Below are positions 1-5,409 of a DNA stretch of 7,424 bases, one piece after another. Source of the DNA: DASVEE01 sp036399695 (GTDB lineage: Bacteria; Acidobacteriota; Thermoanaerobaculia; Gp7-AA8); assembly GCA_036399695.1 (NCBI GenBank), contig DASWMP010000348.1, forward strand, positions 1-7,424, in the 5' to 3' direction. The stretch's first letter is position 1, and every line of letters begins with the position of its first letter. A program made the position numbers and the translations under genes. The notes below the pieces were generated by a model, which was not told where the DNA came from, did not search any database, and saw only the letters and a list, made by a program, of their open reading frames with translations.

Positions 1-52
1 TGGCGAACGCCACCGCTCTGGTACACGTGTATAAGAGCGGTGGCGTTCGCCA
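1..52. repeat. Near-perfect 52-bp palindrome (REP-like or terminator-like)
   Basis: Positions 1-19 are the exact reverse complement of 34-52. The middle contains a 10-bp palindrome, TACACGTGTA (22-31), with the same centre of symmetry, so only the pairs 20/33 and 21/32 fail to match. The right half also holds its own hairpin, GCGGTGGCGTTCGCCACCGC (37-56), with 9-bp arms around TT. The left half is the inverted copy of that hairpin, cut by the window edge. This resembles a pair of inverted REP-type units or a bidirectional terminator lying upstream of the secreted-protein gene. No T-tract follows. Function is inferred; the symmetry is seen directly. Confidence 0.8.
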
Positions 53-98
53 CCGCACTCCGAGACTCCCGCGCGTCCTTTTTGCACTGCCTTGGCCC

Positions 99-920
99 AT
101 GAAGCGCCTGACAGTTCTCCTCTTCCTCTTCGCGGTTCCTCTTTTCGCGCAGGTCCGGACGAACGATCTCGTCCGCCCGCAGACCTCCACGCACACCATT
201 CTCATCCCGGCGGCGGGTAACGTCGTGGGCGGTGGCGGGACGCACTTTCGCAGTGACATCAACCTGATCAACTTTGCCAACCGGACGCAGACCGTGCAGC
301 TTCAATGGCTGCCGCAGGGCTCGAGCGGGAGCGGCATCGCGCCGGTGCTCCTGCAGATCAACGCCTCGTCAGGCCTGGTCAGCGAAGACTTCGTCACGGC
401 GATCATGCAGCAGTCCGGGCTGGGCGCCGTGCTGATCCGCGGCGTCGGCAATGACGGCACCACGCCGGACACGACGGCGCAGCTTCACGCCACGGCGCGC
501 ATCTGGACGCCGTATCCGGGAGCGCAGCAGGGCACGATGTCGCAGACGTTCCCGGCGATCGTGGTGCCGGGGCTGGTCAGCAACCGCCAGTGGATCTTCG
601 GCCTGCGCCGCGACGACCGGTTCCGCCTGAACGTCGGCATCGTCAATCTGTCGAACTCGCCGCAGCAGTTCCTGATCCGCACGGTCGGCAGCATCCCGCC
701 GGGACAGGGGGAGCAGCTCTCGCAGACGGTGCAGGCGCTGTCGATGGAGCAGATCGGCATCCCGGGGCAGGGCGTGGTCGGCTCGTTCCAGGTAGTCGTC
801 GAGAACGTGACGCCGATCGCTACCCGGTCGACGGCCTGGCAGTCGTACGCCTCATCGGTCGACAACACCACGGGGGACGCCTGGTCGATGAGCGGCTTCG
901 AGGCAGCGGGACAGCAGTGA
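99..920 (+). CDS. Secreted protein of unknown function with two similar repeats
   Basis: This is a 273-residue protein with a typical Sec signal peptide: MKR, a hydrophobic stretch at about residues 4-17, and a probable signal peptidase I site after LFA (residue 17). I do not recognise a named family. Two similar segments are visible, about residues 50-66 (FRSDINLINFANRTQ) and 175-190 (FRLNVGIVNLSNSPQQ). They share the pattern F-R-x-[DN]-[IV]-x-[LI]-[IV]-N-[FL]-[AS]-N, which suggests two beta-sandwich-like modules. The mature protein is rich in Q, G, T, S and V, lacks Cys, and has no visible catalytic motif, so a structural, adhesive or surface role is possible. The ATG at 99 is preferred because it starts exactly at the signal peptide. 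A GTG at 27 in the same frame lies inside the palindrome and would add 24 basic residues. No strong Shine-Dalgarno or -10 is visible. The gene ends 96 bp before a convergent gene, with heptad repeats between. Confidence 0.85.
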   Translation: MKRLTVLLFLFAVPLFAQVRTNDLVRPQTSTHTILIPAAGNVVGGGGTHFRSDINLINFANRTQTVQLQWLPQGSSGSGIAPVLLQINASSGLVSEDFVTAIMQQSGLGAVLIRGVGNDGTTPDTTAQLHATARIWTPYPGAQQGTMSQTFPAIVVPGLVSNRQWIFGLRRDDRFRLNVGIVNLSNSPQQFLIRTVGSIPPGQGEQLSQTVQALSMEQIGIPGQGVVGSFQVVVENVTPIATRSTAWQSYASSVDNTTGDAWSMSGFEAAGQQ

Positions 921-924
921 AGCA

Positions 925-953
925 GGCAGTTGGCAGTTGGCGGTAGAGAGTGG
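925..953 (+). repeat. Heptad array after the secreted-protein gene
   Basis: Starting 4 nt after the stop codon there are two perfect GCAGTTG units (926, 933) and two decaying ones, GCGGTAG (940) and AGAGTGG (947). The G-rich strand is the sense strand of the gene that ends at 920. The stretch 929-943 (GTTGGCAGTTGGCGG) is an exact inverted match to 988-1002, so an RNA or single strand crossing this junction can fold into a 15-bp stem with a 44-nt loop. Confidence 0.85.
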
Positions 954-982
954 AGAGAGCCCGCGTTGTCGACAGGGCCGCT
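954..982. other. Spacer between the two facing heptad arrays
   Basis: This short spacer forms the loop of the junction. It holds an 8-bp palindrome TGTCGACA (967-974), flanked by GCCC (959-962) and GGGC (975-978), so it can form a small hairpin of its own. No coding content is supported. Confidence 0.5.
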
Positions 983-1013
983 GCCAACCGCCAACTGCCA
1001 ACCGCCAACTACC
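983..1013 (-). repeat. Heptad array after the small membrane-protein gene
   Basis: Four perfect heptads lie at 983, 990, 997 and 1004, alternating GCCAACC and GCCAACT on the + strand, followed by ACC. Read on the minus strand this is the GTTGGC/GGTTGGC type, so it is G-rich in the sense of the gene that stops at 1017. The array starts 3 nt after that stop codon and faces the array at 925-953. Confidence 0.88.
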
Positions 1014-1016
1014 TCT

Positions 1017-1232
1017 TCACATCCCGGCGGCGTTGTTGTCCGTCGGGCCGATCTTCTTGCCGCGGCCGTGCATCTCTTCGGGATAGCCGGTCGGGGAAGT
1101 CGTCATGCTGCCGTCGCTGAACTCGGTGGGGCCGAGGCCGCCGCCGACCTGGCGGCGGAGCCGGCCGAGCACGATGAAGAGGGCGCAGACGCCGGCGATT
1201 ACGAGAACGCCACCAATGATGAAGCTCGTCAT
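1017..1232 (-). CDS. Small single-pass membrane protein, unknown function
   Basis: With this start the protein has 71 residues. Residues about 3-23 (FIIGGVLVIAGVCALFIVLG) form one strong transmembrane helix, followed directly by a basic cluster RLRRQ. The positive-inside rule therefore predicts an outside N-terminus and a hydrophilic tail of about 45 residues in the cytoplasm. The tail is rich in G, S, T and P and ends in a charged segment (HGRGKKIGPTDNN). It matches no family I recognise. The start is uncertain: ATG at 1230-1232 places the helix at the extreme N-terminus, an ATG at 1242-1244 would add four residues, and the frame stays open to an ATG at 1293-1295 inside the neighbouring peptidase gene. 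The sequence TGAGGTCATGA around this start is shared with the lipoprotein start at 4979. The gene diverges from the M28 peptidase across 40 bp and converges with the secreted protein. Confidence 0.7.
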   Translation of the reverse strand: MTSFIIGGVLVIAGVCALFIVLGRLRRQVGGGLGPTEFSDGSMTTSPTGYPEEMHGRGKKIGPTDNNAAGM

Positions 1233-1260
1233 GACCTCAGCCATTGCGACTGCCGTGCCG

Positions 1261-1266
1261 CAGAAT
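1261..1266 (+). promoter_or_regulatory. Candidate -10 element for the M28 peptidase (leaderless)
   Basis: CAGAAT matches TATAAT at four positions and ends 6 nt before the ATG at 1273, the same spacing as TAGAAT before the L,D-transpeptidase start. No TTGACA-like -35 is seen. If used, transcription would start at or next to the ATG. It is inferred from position and from repetition across the window. Confidence 0.4.
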
Positions 1267-1272
1267 ATGGGA

Positions 1273-2232
1273 ATGCGAACCGTACTGATCGTCATGGGAC
1301 TGCTCGCCGCGGTGCTGGCGATTTCGATGTGGTCGATGGTGTCGATGCCGGGGCGCTCGTACCGGGGGGCGCTCCCGCCGCTGACGGCCGCGCAGCAGAC
1401 GCTCGCCGCCGAGCTGCGCGCCGACGTGGCCTTCCTGGCCTCGTCCTCCCGGAACGTCTACGAGGAGACGCACCTCGCCGCGTCTGCCGCGCGGATCGAG
1501 CATTCGTTCAAGGCGGCGGGGTTCCGCGTCCGGAACGTCGCCGGCAACCTGGAGGTGGAACTGCCTGGCACCTCGAAGCCGGAGGAGATCGTCGTCGTCG
1601 GTGCGCACTACGATTCGATCGACGAGACGCCGGGGGCGGACGACAACGCCAGCGGCGTGGCGTCGCTCATGGCACTGGCGCGCCGGCTCGCGTCCTTCAG
1701 GCCGGCGCGTACGGTACGCCTGGTTGCCTTCATCAACGAGGAGCCGCCGCACTTTAAAACGACGGACATGGGGAGCTATCAGTACGCGCGCCACCTGCAC
1801 GAGCGGAAGGCGAACGTCGTGGCCATGCTGAGCCTGGAGATGCTCGGCTACTACTCCACGCGGCCCGGCTCGCAGCAATACCCGCCGCCGCTCAACTTCT
1901 TCTACCCCGATCGCGGCGATTTCATCGCCTTCGCCGGCAACCTCGATTCACGCGGGCTCGTCCGCCGCTCCGTGGCCAGCTTCCGCAAGCACGCCAGCTT
2001 TCCGTCCGAAGGGGCCGCGCTGCCGAACGCCATCCAGCAGATCGGCTGGTCGGATCAGTGGAGCTTCTGGCAATTCGGCTGGCCCGGGATCATGGTCACG
2101 GACACGGCCCTCTTCCGCAATCCGCACTACCACATGCCCACCGATACGCCGGAGACGCTCGACTACGAGCGGATGGCGCTGGTGGTCGATGGAGTGGGCG
2201 CCGTGGTGCGGGACCTCGCGAACGGGGAGTGA
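1273..2232 (+). CDS. Membrane-anchored M28-family zinc peptidase
   Basis: This 319-residue protein fits peptidase family M28 (two-zinc exopeptidases). Residues about 4-24 form a signal anchor, so the catalytic domain probably lies outside the cytoplasmic membrane. Motifs run in family order: GAHYDS (His112, Asp114), PGADDNASG (bridging Asp124), INEEPP (catalytic Glu156, zinc-binding Glu157), SLEMLGYY (Glu189) and HYHMPTDTPE (His287). The spacing from His112 to Asp124 and on to the Glu pair matches secreted aminopeptidases of the family. Glu189 stands where many M28 enzymes have a zinc-binding Asp. The probable role is trimming of amino acids or peptides outside the membrane; the substrate cannot be read from the sequence. 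ATG 1273 is preferred over ATG 1267 (two residues longer) because of the -10-like hexamer spacing. The frame is open further upstream, but that part is antisense to the small membrane-protein gene and looks non-coding. Confidence 0.92.
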   Translation: MRTVLIVMGLLAAVLAISMWSMVSMPGRSYRGALPPLTAAQQTLAAELRADVAFLASSSRNVYEETHLAASAARIEHSFKAAGFRVRNVAGNLEVELPGTSKPEEIVVVGAHYDSIDETPGADDNASGVASLMALARRLASFRPARTVRLVAFINEEPPHFKTTDMGSYQYARHLHERKANVVAMLSLEMLGYYSTRPGSQQYPPPLNFFYPDRGDFIAFAGNLDSRGLVRRSVASFRKHASFPSEGAALPNAIQQIGWSDQWSFWQFGWPGIMVTDTALFRNPHYHMPTDTPETLDYERMALVVDGVGAVVRDLANGE

Positions 2233-2233
2233 T

Positions 2234-2258
2234 CTCGGAGGTGCCACCGCACGCCGAG
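2234..2258 (+). terminator. Hairpin after the peptidase gene
   Basis: Two nested stems begin 2 nt after the TGA: CTCGG (2234-2238) pairs with CCGAG (2254-2258), and GTGC (2241-2244) pairs with GCAC (2249-2252) around a CACC loop, with a small internal bulge. No U-tract follows. It could end or attenuate transcription between the peptidase and the SDR gene, which has its own -10-like element 16 nt further on. Unlike the convergent junctions, this same-strand junction has no heptad repeats. Confidence 0.45.
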
Positions 2259-2273
2259 GTCAGACCGGGGCCA

Positions 2274-2279
2274 TACAAT
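2274..2279 (+). promoter_or_regulatory. Candidate -10 element for the SDR gene (leaderless)
   Basis: TACAAT matches TATAAT at five of six positions and ends 9 nt before the ATG at 2289. No -35-like sequence is visible at the usual distance and no Shine-Dalgarno lies at a useful distance, so a leaderless mRNA is the simplest reading. Confidence 0.5.
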
Positions 2280-2288
2280 GCCCGACCT

Positions 2289-3350
2289 ATGTCGGCCATC
2301 TTCTTTACGGGCTTTCCCGGCTTTCTCGGCTCCGAGCTGCTGCCGCGCGTGCTGGCGCGGGCGGCGGGCGACCATGCGCTCTGTCTGGTGCAGCCGAAGT
2401 TCCGGGCGCTGGCCGAGGCGCGGGCGCGGGAGCTCGAGAGAGCGCGGCCGGAGCTGGCCGGACGCATCCGCATCGTCGAGGGCGACATCACCGCTCCGTT
2501 GACGCAGGTGGACGCGAACGAGATCCGCGAGGTGCATCACCTCGCCGCCGTGTACGACCTCTCGGTGAAGCGGCCGCTGGGCATGGCGGTGAACGTCGAC
2601 GGGACGCGTCACGTGCTCGACCTGGCCGAGCGCTCGCCGCGCCTGGAACGGGTGCACTACGTCTCCACCTGCTACGTCAGCGGACGCCATCCCGGCGTCT
2701 TCCTGGAGAGCGATCTGGAGAAGGGGCAGACCTTCAACAACTTCTACGAGGAGACGAAGCACCTCGCCGAAATAGAAGTGCGCAAGCGGATGGCGCAGGG
2801 GCTGCCGGCGACGATCTACCGTCCGTCGATCGTCGTCGGCGACAGCACGACCGGGGCGACGCAAAAGTACGACGGCGTCTACTTTGTCATGCGCTGGCTG
2901 ATGCGGCAGCCGAAGATCGCGATACTGCCGGTGGTGGGGCGTCCCACGCGCTATCGTCTGAACGTCGTCCCTCGCGACTTCGTCATCGACGCGATCGAGC
3001 GGCTCAGCGCGATGCCGACATCCCTCGGCAAGACGTACGCGCTGGCCGATCCGGAGCCGCTGACCGTCGACGAGACGATCGACGCCATCGGCGCCGCCTG
3101 CGGCCGCAAGGTGCTGCGCATCCCGTTGACGCTCGGCATGGCCCGGGCGTCGCTGAACCACGTGCCGGGCGTCTACCGTCTGATGAAGATCCCGGCCGAC
3201 GCGGTGAACTACTTCGTCCACCCGACGCTCTACGACACCCGCAACGCTGCCGCCGCGGGCGTGCCCGCGCCGCGGTTTCGCGACTACCTGCCGAAGCTCG
3301 TGGAGTATGTCCGCGCCCACCCGGAGATCGGGTCAGCGGCGATGGTCTGA
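2289..3350 (+). CDS. Extended SDR / NAD_binding_4-type oxidoreductase
   Basis: This 353-residue protein begins with a Rossmann dinucleotide-binding motif, TGFPGFLG (residues 7-14), which fits the TGxxGxxG pattern of extended short-chain dehydrogenases. The active-site Ser lies in VSTCYVSG (Ser126) and the YxxxK pair is YEETK (Tyr153, Lys157). An NAD(P)-binding region with HLAAVYD (84-90) and a RPSIVVGDS motif (178-186) also fit. The TGFPGFLG start and overall pattern resemble the NAD_binding_4 group, which includes thioester and fatty acyl-CoA reductase domains. No carrier or adenylation domain is attached, so a free-standing NAD(P)-dependent reductase, epimerase or dehydrogenase of a lipid or sugar-like substrate is possible; the substrate is unknown. 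No signal peptide is seen, so it should be cytoplasmic. It lies 56 bp after the peptidase gene on the same strand but appears to have its own promoter. Heptad repeats start 2 nt after its stop codon. Confidence 0.9.
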   Translation: MSAIFFTGFPGFLGSELLPRVLARAAGDHALCLVQPKFRALAEARARELERARPELAGRIRIVEGDITAPLTQVDANEIREVHHLAAVYDLSVKRPLGMAVNVDGTRHVLDLAERSPRLERVHYVSTCYVSGRHPGVFLESDLEKGQTFNNFYEETKHLAEIEVRKRMAQGLPATIYRPSIVVGDSTTGATQKYDGVYFVMRWLMRQPKIAILPVVGRPTRYRLNVVPRDFVIDAIERLSAMPTSLGKTYALADPEPLTVDETIDAIGAACGRKVLRIPLTLGMARASLNHVPGVYRLMKIPADAVNYFVHPTLYDTRNAAAAGVPAPRFRDYLPKLVEYVRAHPEIGSAAMV

Positions 3351-3352
3351 CG

Positions 3353-3387
3353 GTAGTTGGCAGTTGGCAGTTGGCGGTAGGCAGTGG
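3353..3387 (+). repeat. Heptad array after the SDR gene
   Basis: Five consecutive 7-mers occupy this stretch: GTAGTTG (3353), GCAGTTG (3360, 3367), GCGGTAG (3374) and GCAGTGG (3381). The order (GCAGTTG, GCAGTTG, GCGGTAG, then a GTGG-ending unit) is the same as in the array after the secreted-protein gene at 926-953. The G-rich strand is the sense strand of the SDR gene. It faces the 15-unit array at 3466-3570. Confidence 0.88.
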
Positions 3388-3465
3388 AGCGAAGCGCCCG
3401 ACGCTCCTGGCTCCACGCTGGTTGCTGGAGACTGAATTCTGGTGATCGATCGCTGATCTCGGGGT
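3388..3465. other. Spacer between facing arrays, with hidden 7-nt phase
   Basis: No gene is supported here. GGAGCG (3386-3391) pairs with CGCTCC (3402-3407) as a 6-bp stem with a 10-nt loop. From 3399 to 3440 six consecutive 7-nt steps each end in CT (3405, 3412, 3419, 3426, 3433, 3440), and the dinucleotide returns in phase at 3454. The other five positions vary, so this looks like a strongly decayed heptad array. Confidence 0.5.
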
Positions 3466-3570
3466 GCCCACCGCCCACCGCCAACTGCCCACCGCCAACT
3501 GCCAACCGCCAACCGCCAACTGCCAACCGCCAACCGCCAACTGCCCACCGCCAACTGCCCACCGCCAACC
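3466..3570 (-). repeat. Fifteen-unit heptad array after the MFS gene
   Basis: This is exactly 105 bp, or fifteen uninterrupted 7-mers on the + strand, made of only three variants: A = GCCCACC (3466, 3473, 3487, 3543, 3557), B = GCCAACT (3480, 3494, 3515, 3536, 3550) and C = GCCAACC (3501, 3508, 3522, 3529, 3564). The order is A A B A B C C B C C B A B A C. It ends at 3570, directly against the MFS stop codon (3571-3573). Its G-rich strand is the sense strand of the MFS gene, so the MFS mRNA would run straight from the stop codon into GGTTGGC/GGTGGGC-type repeats. Units 2-14 read the same in both directions. Confidence 0.95.
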
Positions 3571-4905
3571 TCACTCCACCTCGTTCCAGATCTCCACGTC
3601 TTTGCTCTCGCGCAGGAACAGGGAGCCGATGACGAAGGTGCTCAGGGCGATGATGATCGGGTACCAGAGGCCGGCGTAGATGTGGCCCGTGCGCGCGACC
3701 ACCGCGGTGGCGATGAGCGGGGTGAAGCCGCCGAACCAGCCGTTGCCGATGTGGTAGGGGAGTGAGAGCGACGTGTAGCGGATCTTGGCGGGGAAGGCTT
3801 CGACGAGGAACGCGGCGATCGGGCCGTAGACCATCGTCACGAAGAGGACCTGGATGAACACGAGCAGCGTGAGCATCACGGCGTTCGGCGTGGGTTGCGA
3901 ATAGCGGTACATGGCCTGGTAGATCGGGTAGTACGACAGCGCGGCGATGAGATTGCCGGCCATCATGATCTTCTTGCGGCCGATGCGATCGGAGAGGGCG
4001 CCGAAGAGGATGAAGAACGGCGTGGCCAGCGCCAGGGCGATGGCCACGATGACGTTCGCGAGGATGAAGTCCACCTTCAGTACGTTCTGCAGGAAGAAGA
4101 GCGCGTAGAACTGGCCGGTGTACCAGACGACGGCCTGGCCTGCCGCGGCGCCGAAGAGGACGATGATGATGATCTTCCAGTTCTTCCGATTGCCGAGGGA
4201 GTCACGCAGCGGGGCGGTGGAGGTCTTGCCTTCTGCTTTGAGTTTCGTGAAGAGCGGCGACTCTCGCAGCTTCAAGCGGATGTAGAACGACATCCCGACG
4301 AGGACGATCGAGAGCAGGAACGGGATGCGCCAGCCCCAGGTGCGGAAGTCGGCGTCGCTCATGGCCGTGCGCACCACGAGGATCACGCCGAGGGAGACGA
4401 AGAGGCCGAGCGTGGCCGTCGTCTGGATGAAGGACGTGTAGAAGCCGCGGCGCGCGTCGGGGACATGCTCGGCGACGTACACCGCCGCGCCTCCGTATTC
4501 GCCGCCGAGGGCGAGGCCCTGCAGGAGGCGGAGCAGGACGAGGAGGATCGGAGCGGCGATGCCGACCTGCTCGTACGTCGGCAGCAGGCCGATGAGGAAC
4601 GTCGCGCCGCCCATGATCAGCAGCGTCACGAGGAACGCGTACTTGCGTCCGACGAGATCGCCCACGCGGCCGAAGACGATGGCGCCGAACGGGCGCACCG
4701 CGAACCCGGTGGCGAACGTCGCCAGCGTCAGCAGGAAGCCGGCGGTGGGATTCTCTTTCGGGAAGAACAGCCCGGAGACGATCGCCGCGAGACTGCCGAA
4801 GATATAGAAGTCATACCACTCGATCATCGTGCCTGCGGCCGATGCACCGATGACTTTCCAGACGGAGTAAGACGCGCGAGACTCGCTGCCGGTTAGGTTT
4901 TGCAT
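3571..4905 (-). CDS. MFS transporter, metabolite:H+ symporter (MHS) type
   Basis: This 444-residue, highly hydrophobic protein should have 12 membrane helices and sit in the cytoplasmic membrane. It carries the marks of the metabolite:H+ symporter group of the major facilitator superfamily (relatives of ProP, KgtP and ShiA): GTMIEWYDFYIFG (25-37) in helix 1, the loop 2-3 motif GRVGDLVGRKYAF (79-91), RLLQGLALGGEYGGA (126-140) in helix 4, ARRGFYTS after it, and a second-half copy of the loop motif, GALSDRIGRKK (302-312). Proton-coupled uptake of a small organic acid or osmolyte is likely; the substrate cannot be told. The start ATG is preceded by CATAAT 8 nt upstream and by no Shine-Dalgarno. 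The gene diverges from the lipoprotein gene and converges with the SDR gene. The antisense strand is open over long stretches (for example 3895-4896), but that is a side effect of GC-rich codon use. Confidence 0.94.
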   Translation of the reverse strand: MQNLTGSESRASYSVWKVIGASAAGTMIEWYDFYIFGSLAAIVSGLFFPKENPTAGFLLTLATFATGFAVRPFGAIVFGRVGDLVGRKYAFLVTLLIMGGATFLIGLLPTYEQVGIAAPILLVLLRLLQGLALGGEYGGAAVYVAEHVPDARRGFYTSFIQTTATLGLFVSLGVILVVRTAMSDADFRTWGWRIPFLLSIVLVGMSFYIRLKLRESPLFTKLKAEGKTSTAPLRDSLGNRKNWKIIIIVLFGAAAGQAVVWYTGQFYALFFLQNVLKVDFILANVIVAIALALATPFFILFGALSDRIGRKKIMMAGNLIAALSYYPIYQAMYRYSQPTPNAVMLTLLVFIQVLFVTMVYGPIAAFLVEAFPAKIRYTSLSLPYHIGNGWFGGFTPLIATAVVARTGHIYAGLWYPIIIALSTFVIGSLFLRESKDVEIWNEVE

Positions 4906-4913
4906 GTAACGAA

Positions 4914-4919
4914 ATTATG
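4914..4919 (-). promoter_or_regulatory. Candidate -10 element for the MFS gene (leaderless)
   Basis: Read on the minus strand this is CATAAT, five of six matches to TATAAT, ending 8 nt before the ATG at 4905. The 8 nt between (TTCGTTAC) contain no Shine-Dalgarno. A TTGAAA lies upstream but at 11 nt spacing, too close for a normal -35. Confidence 0.5.
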
Positions 4920-4928
4920 TCCGATACG

Positions 4929-4949
4929 CGTTTCAAAACGTTCACGAAC
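4929..4949. promoter_or_regulatory. Two abutting short palindromes between divergent genes
   Basis: CGTTTCAAAACG (4929-4940) has 5-bp arms around CA, and GTTCACGAAC (4940-4949) has 4-bp arms around AC. They share one base and sit in the middle of the 73-bp region between the MFS and lipoprotein genes, upstream of both candidate -10 elements. A regulator site controlling one or both genes is possible. Short palindromes also arise by chance. Confidence 0.3.
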
Positions 4950-4965
4950 CCTTTGTGTGCTGGGG

Positions 4966-4971
4966 CGTAAT
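4966..4971 (+). promoter_or_regulatory. Candidate -10 element for the lipoprotein gene
   Basis: CGTAAT matches TATAAT at four positions and ends 7 nt before the ATG at 4979. The 7 nt between (TGAGGTC) contain GAGG, but only 2 nt from the ATG, which is too close for normal ribosome binding. A leaderless start is therefore plausible, but this hexamer is weaker than those of the MFS and SDR genes. Confidence 0.35.
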
Positions 4972-4978
4972 TGAGGTC

Positions 4979-5404
4979 ATGAAAAGAACAGCATCGCTCC
5001 TGACCTCCTCTCTTCTCGCCCTGACGTTCGTTGCCTGCGCGACCGCCGATCGCGACCACATCAAGGCCCTCGAGTACCAGAGCAGCGCCACGCAGCGCCT
5101 GGCCTGGGAGCGCAAGGACGCCAGCCTCCTGACCAATGCCGCCGACCGCGCGGCCATTCAGCAGGAGATGGACGCCACCACGTCGGTGAAGGCGCTCAAG
5201 TACGACCTGCAGTCGATCGAAGTGAACGGCAACGAAGCCGTCGCCACCTCCAGCGCGAAGCTCGTCACCGAGACCGCCAGCGGCGAGAAGGTCACGACCA
5301 TCACGCAGAAGCAGAAGTACTCGAAGGTCGGCGGCCAGTGGAAGGCCTCCGGTCCGGCCGAAGCCGTCGCCAACAGCGGCGCGAACGGCCAGCCGGCGTC
5401 GTAA
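4979..5404 (+). CDS. Small predicted lipoprotein, unknown function
   Basis: This 141-residue protein starts with a lipoprotein-type signal: MKRTAS, a hydrophobic core at residues 7-19, and FVAC with Cys20 as the likely lipidated residue. The Phe at -3 is not the usual Leu, so the call is probable rather than certain. The mature part is hydrophilic, beginning with an Ala/Glu/Lys/Gln-rich, probably helical stretch (about 28-66) and continuing with strand-like segments (about 72-115, including SIEVNGNEAVATSS and KQKYSKVGGQWKASG). The alternating strands ending in a GGQWK turn recall small alpha+beta NTF2-like folds, but I do not claim that family. The tail is Ala/Gly/Asn/Ser rich. A GTG at 4955 in the same frame would add eight residues ahead of the basic signal start, so the ATG is preferred. 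The gene shares a 73-bp divergent promoter region with the MFS gene and converges with the L,D-transpeptidase gene. Confidence 0.83.
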   Translation: MKRTASLLTSSLLALTFVACATADRDHIKALEYQSSATQRLAWERKDASLLTNAADRAAIQQEMDATTSVKALKYDLQSIEVNGNEAVATSSAKLVTETASGEKVTTITQKQKYSKVGGQWKASGPAEAVANSGANGQPAS

Positions 5405-5409
5405 TGACG

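Noticed and set aside
27..98. Upstream GTG start for the secreted protein
   Set aside because: It lies within the palindrome and would put 24 basic, proline-rich residues before a complete signal peptide.
930..1757. 275-residue + strand ORF across a junction and the peptidase start
   Set aside because: It begins inside the heptad repeats and overlaps two better-supported genes; its composition is Arg/Ala/Gly-rich and featureless.
2278..2502. 74-residue ORF starting 11 nt before the SDR start
   Set aside because: Its ATG overlaps the -10-like TACAAT; the product is Arg/Cys/Ser-rich and it is a frame shadow of the SDR gene.
2163..3320. 385-residue ORF antisense to the SDR gene
   Set aside because: Arg/His/Val-rich composition without motifs. 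The + strand reading has TGFPGFLG and YEETK.
3466..3570. CRISPR array
   Set aside because: Units are 7 bp and contiguous with no spacers, and there are no cas genes nearby.
3284..3632. Several overlapping ORFs across the heptad array encoding LAVGSWQ- or PTANCQ-like repeats
   Set aside because: A 7-bp repeat free of stops is open in several frames on both strands and always encodes a 7-residue repeat. These peptides are translations of non-coding repeats, with no start signals or other protein features.
3895..4896. 333-residue ORF antisense to the MFS gene
   Set aside because: It is rich in D, E, R and A with no domain pattern, as expected opposite a GC-rich membrane protein gene. The MFS reading has clear family motifs.
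4972..4978. GAGG as the Shine-Dalgarno for the lipoprotein and, in the identical TGAGGTCATGA context, for the small membrane protein
   Set aside because: Only 2 nt separate it from the ATG, too close for normal use. The shared context was kept as a weak argument for the start at 1232.
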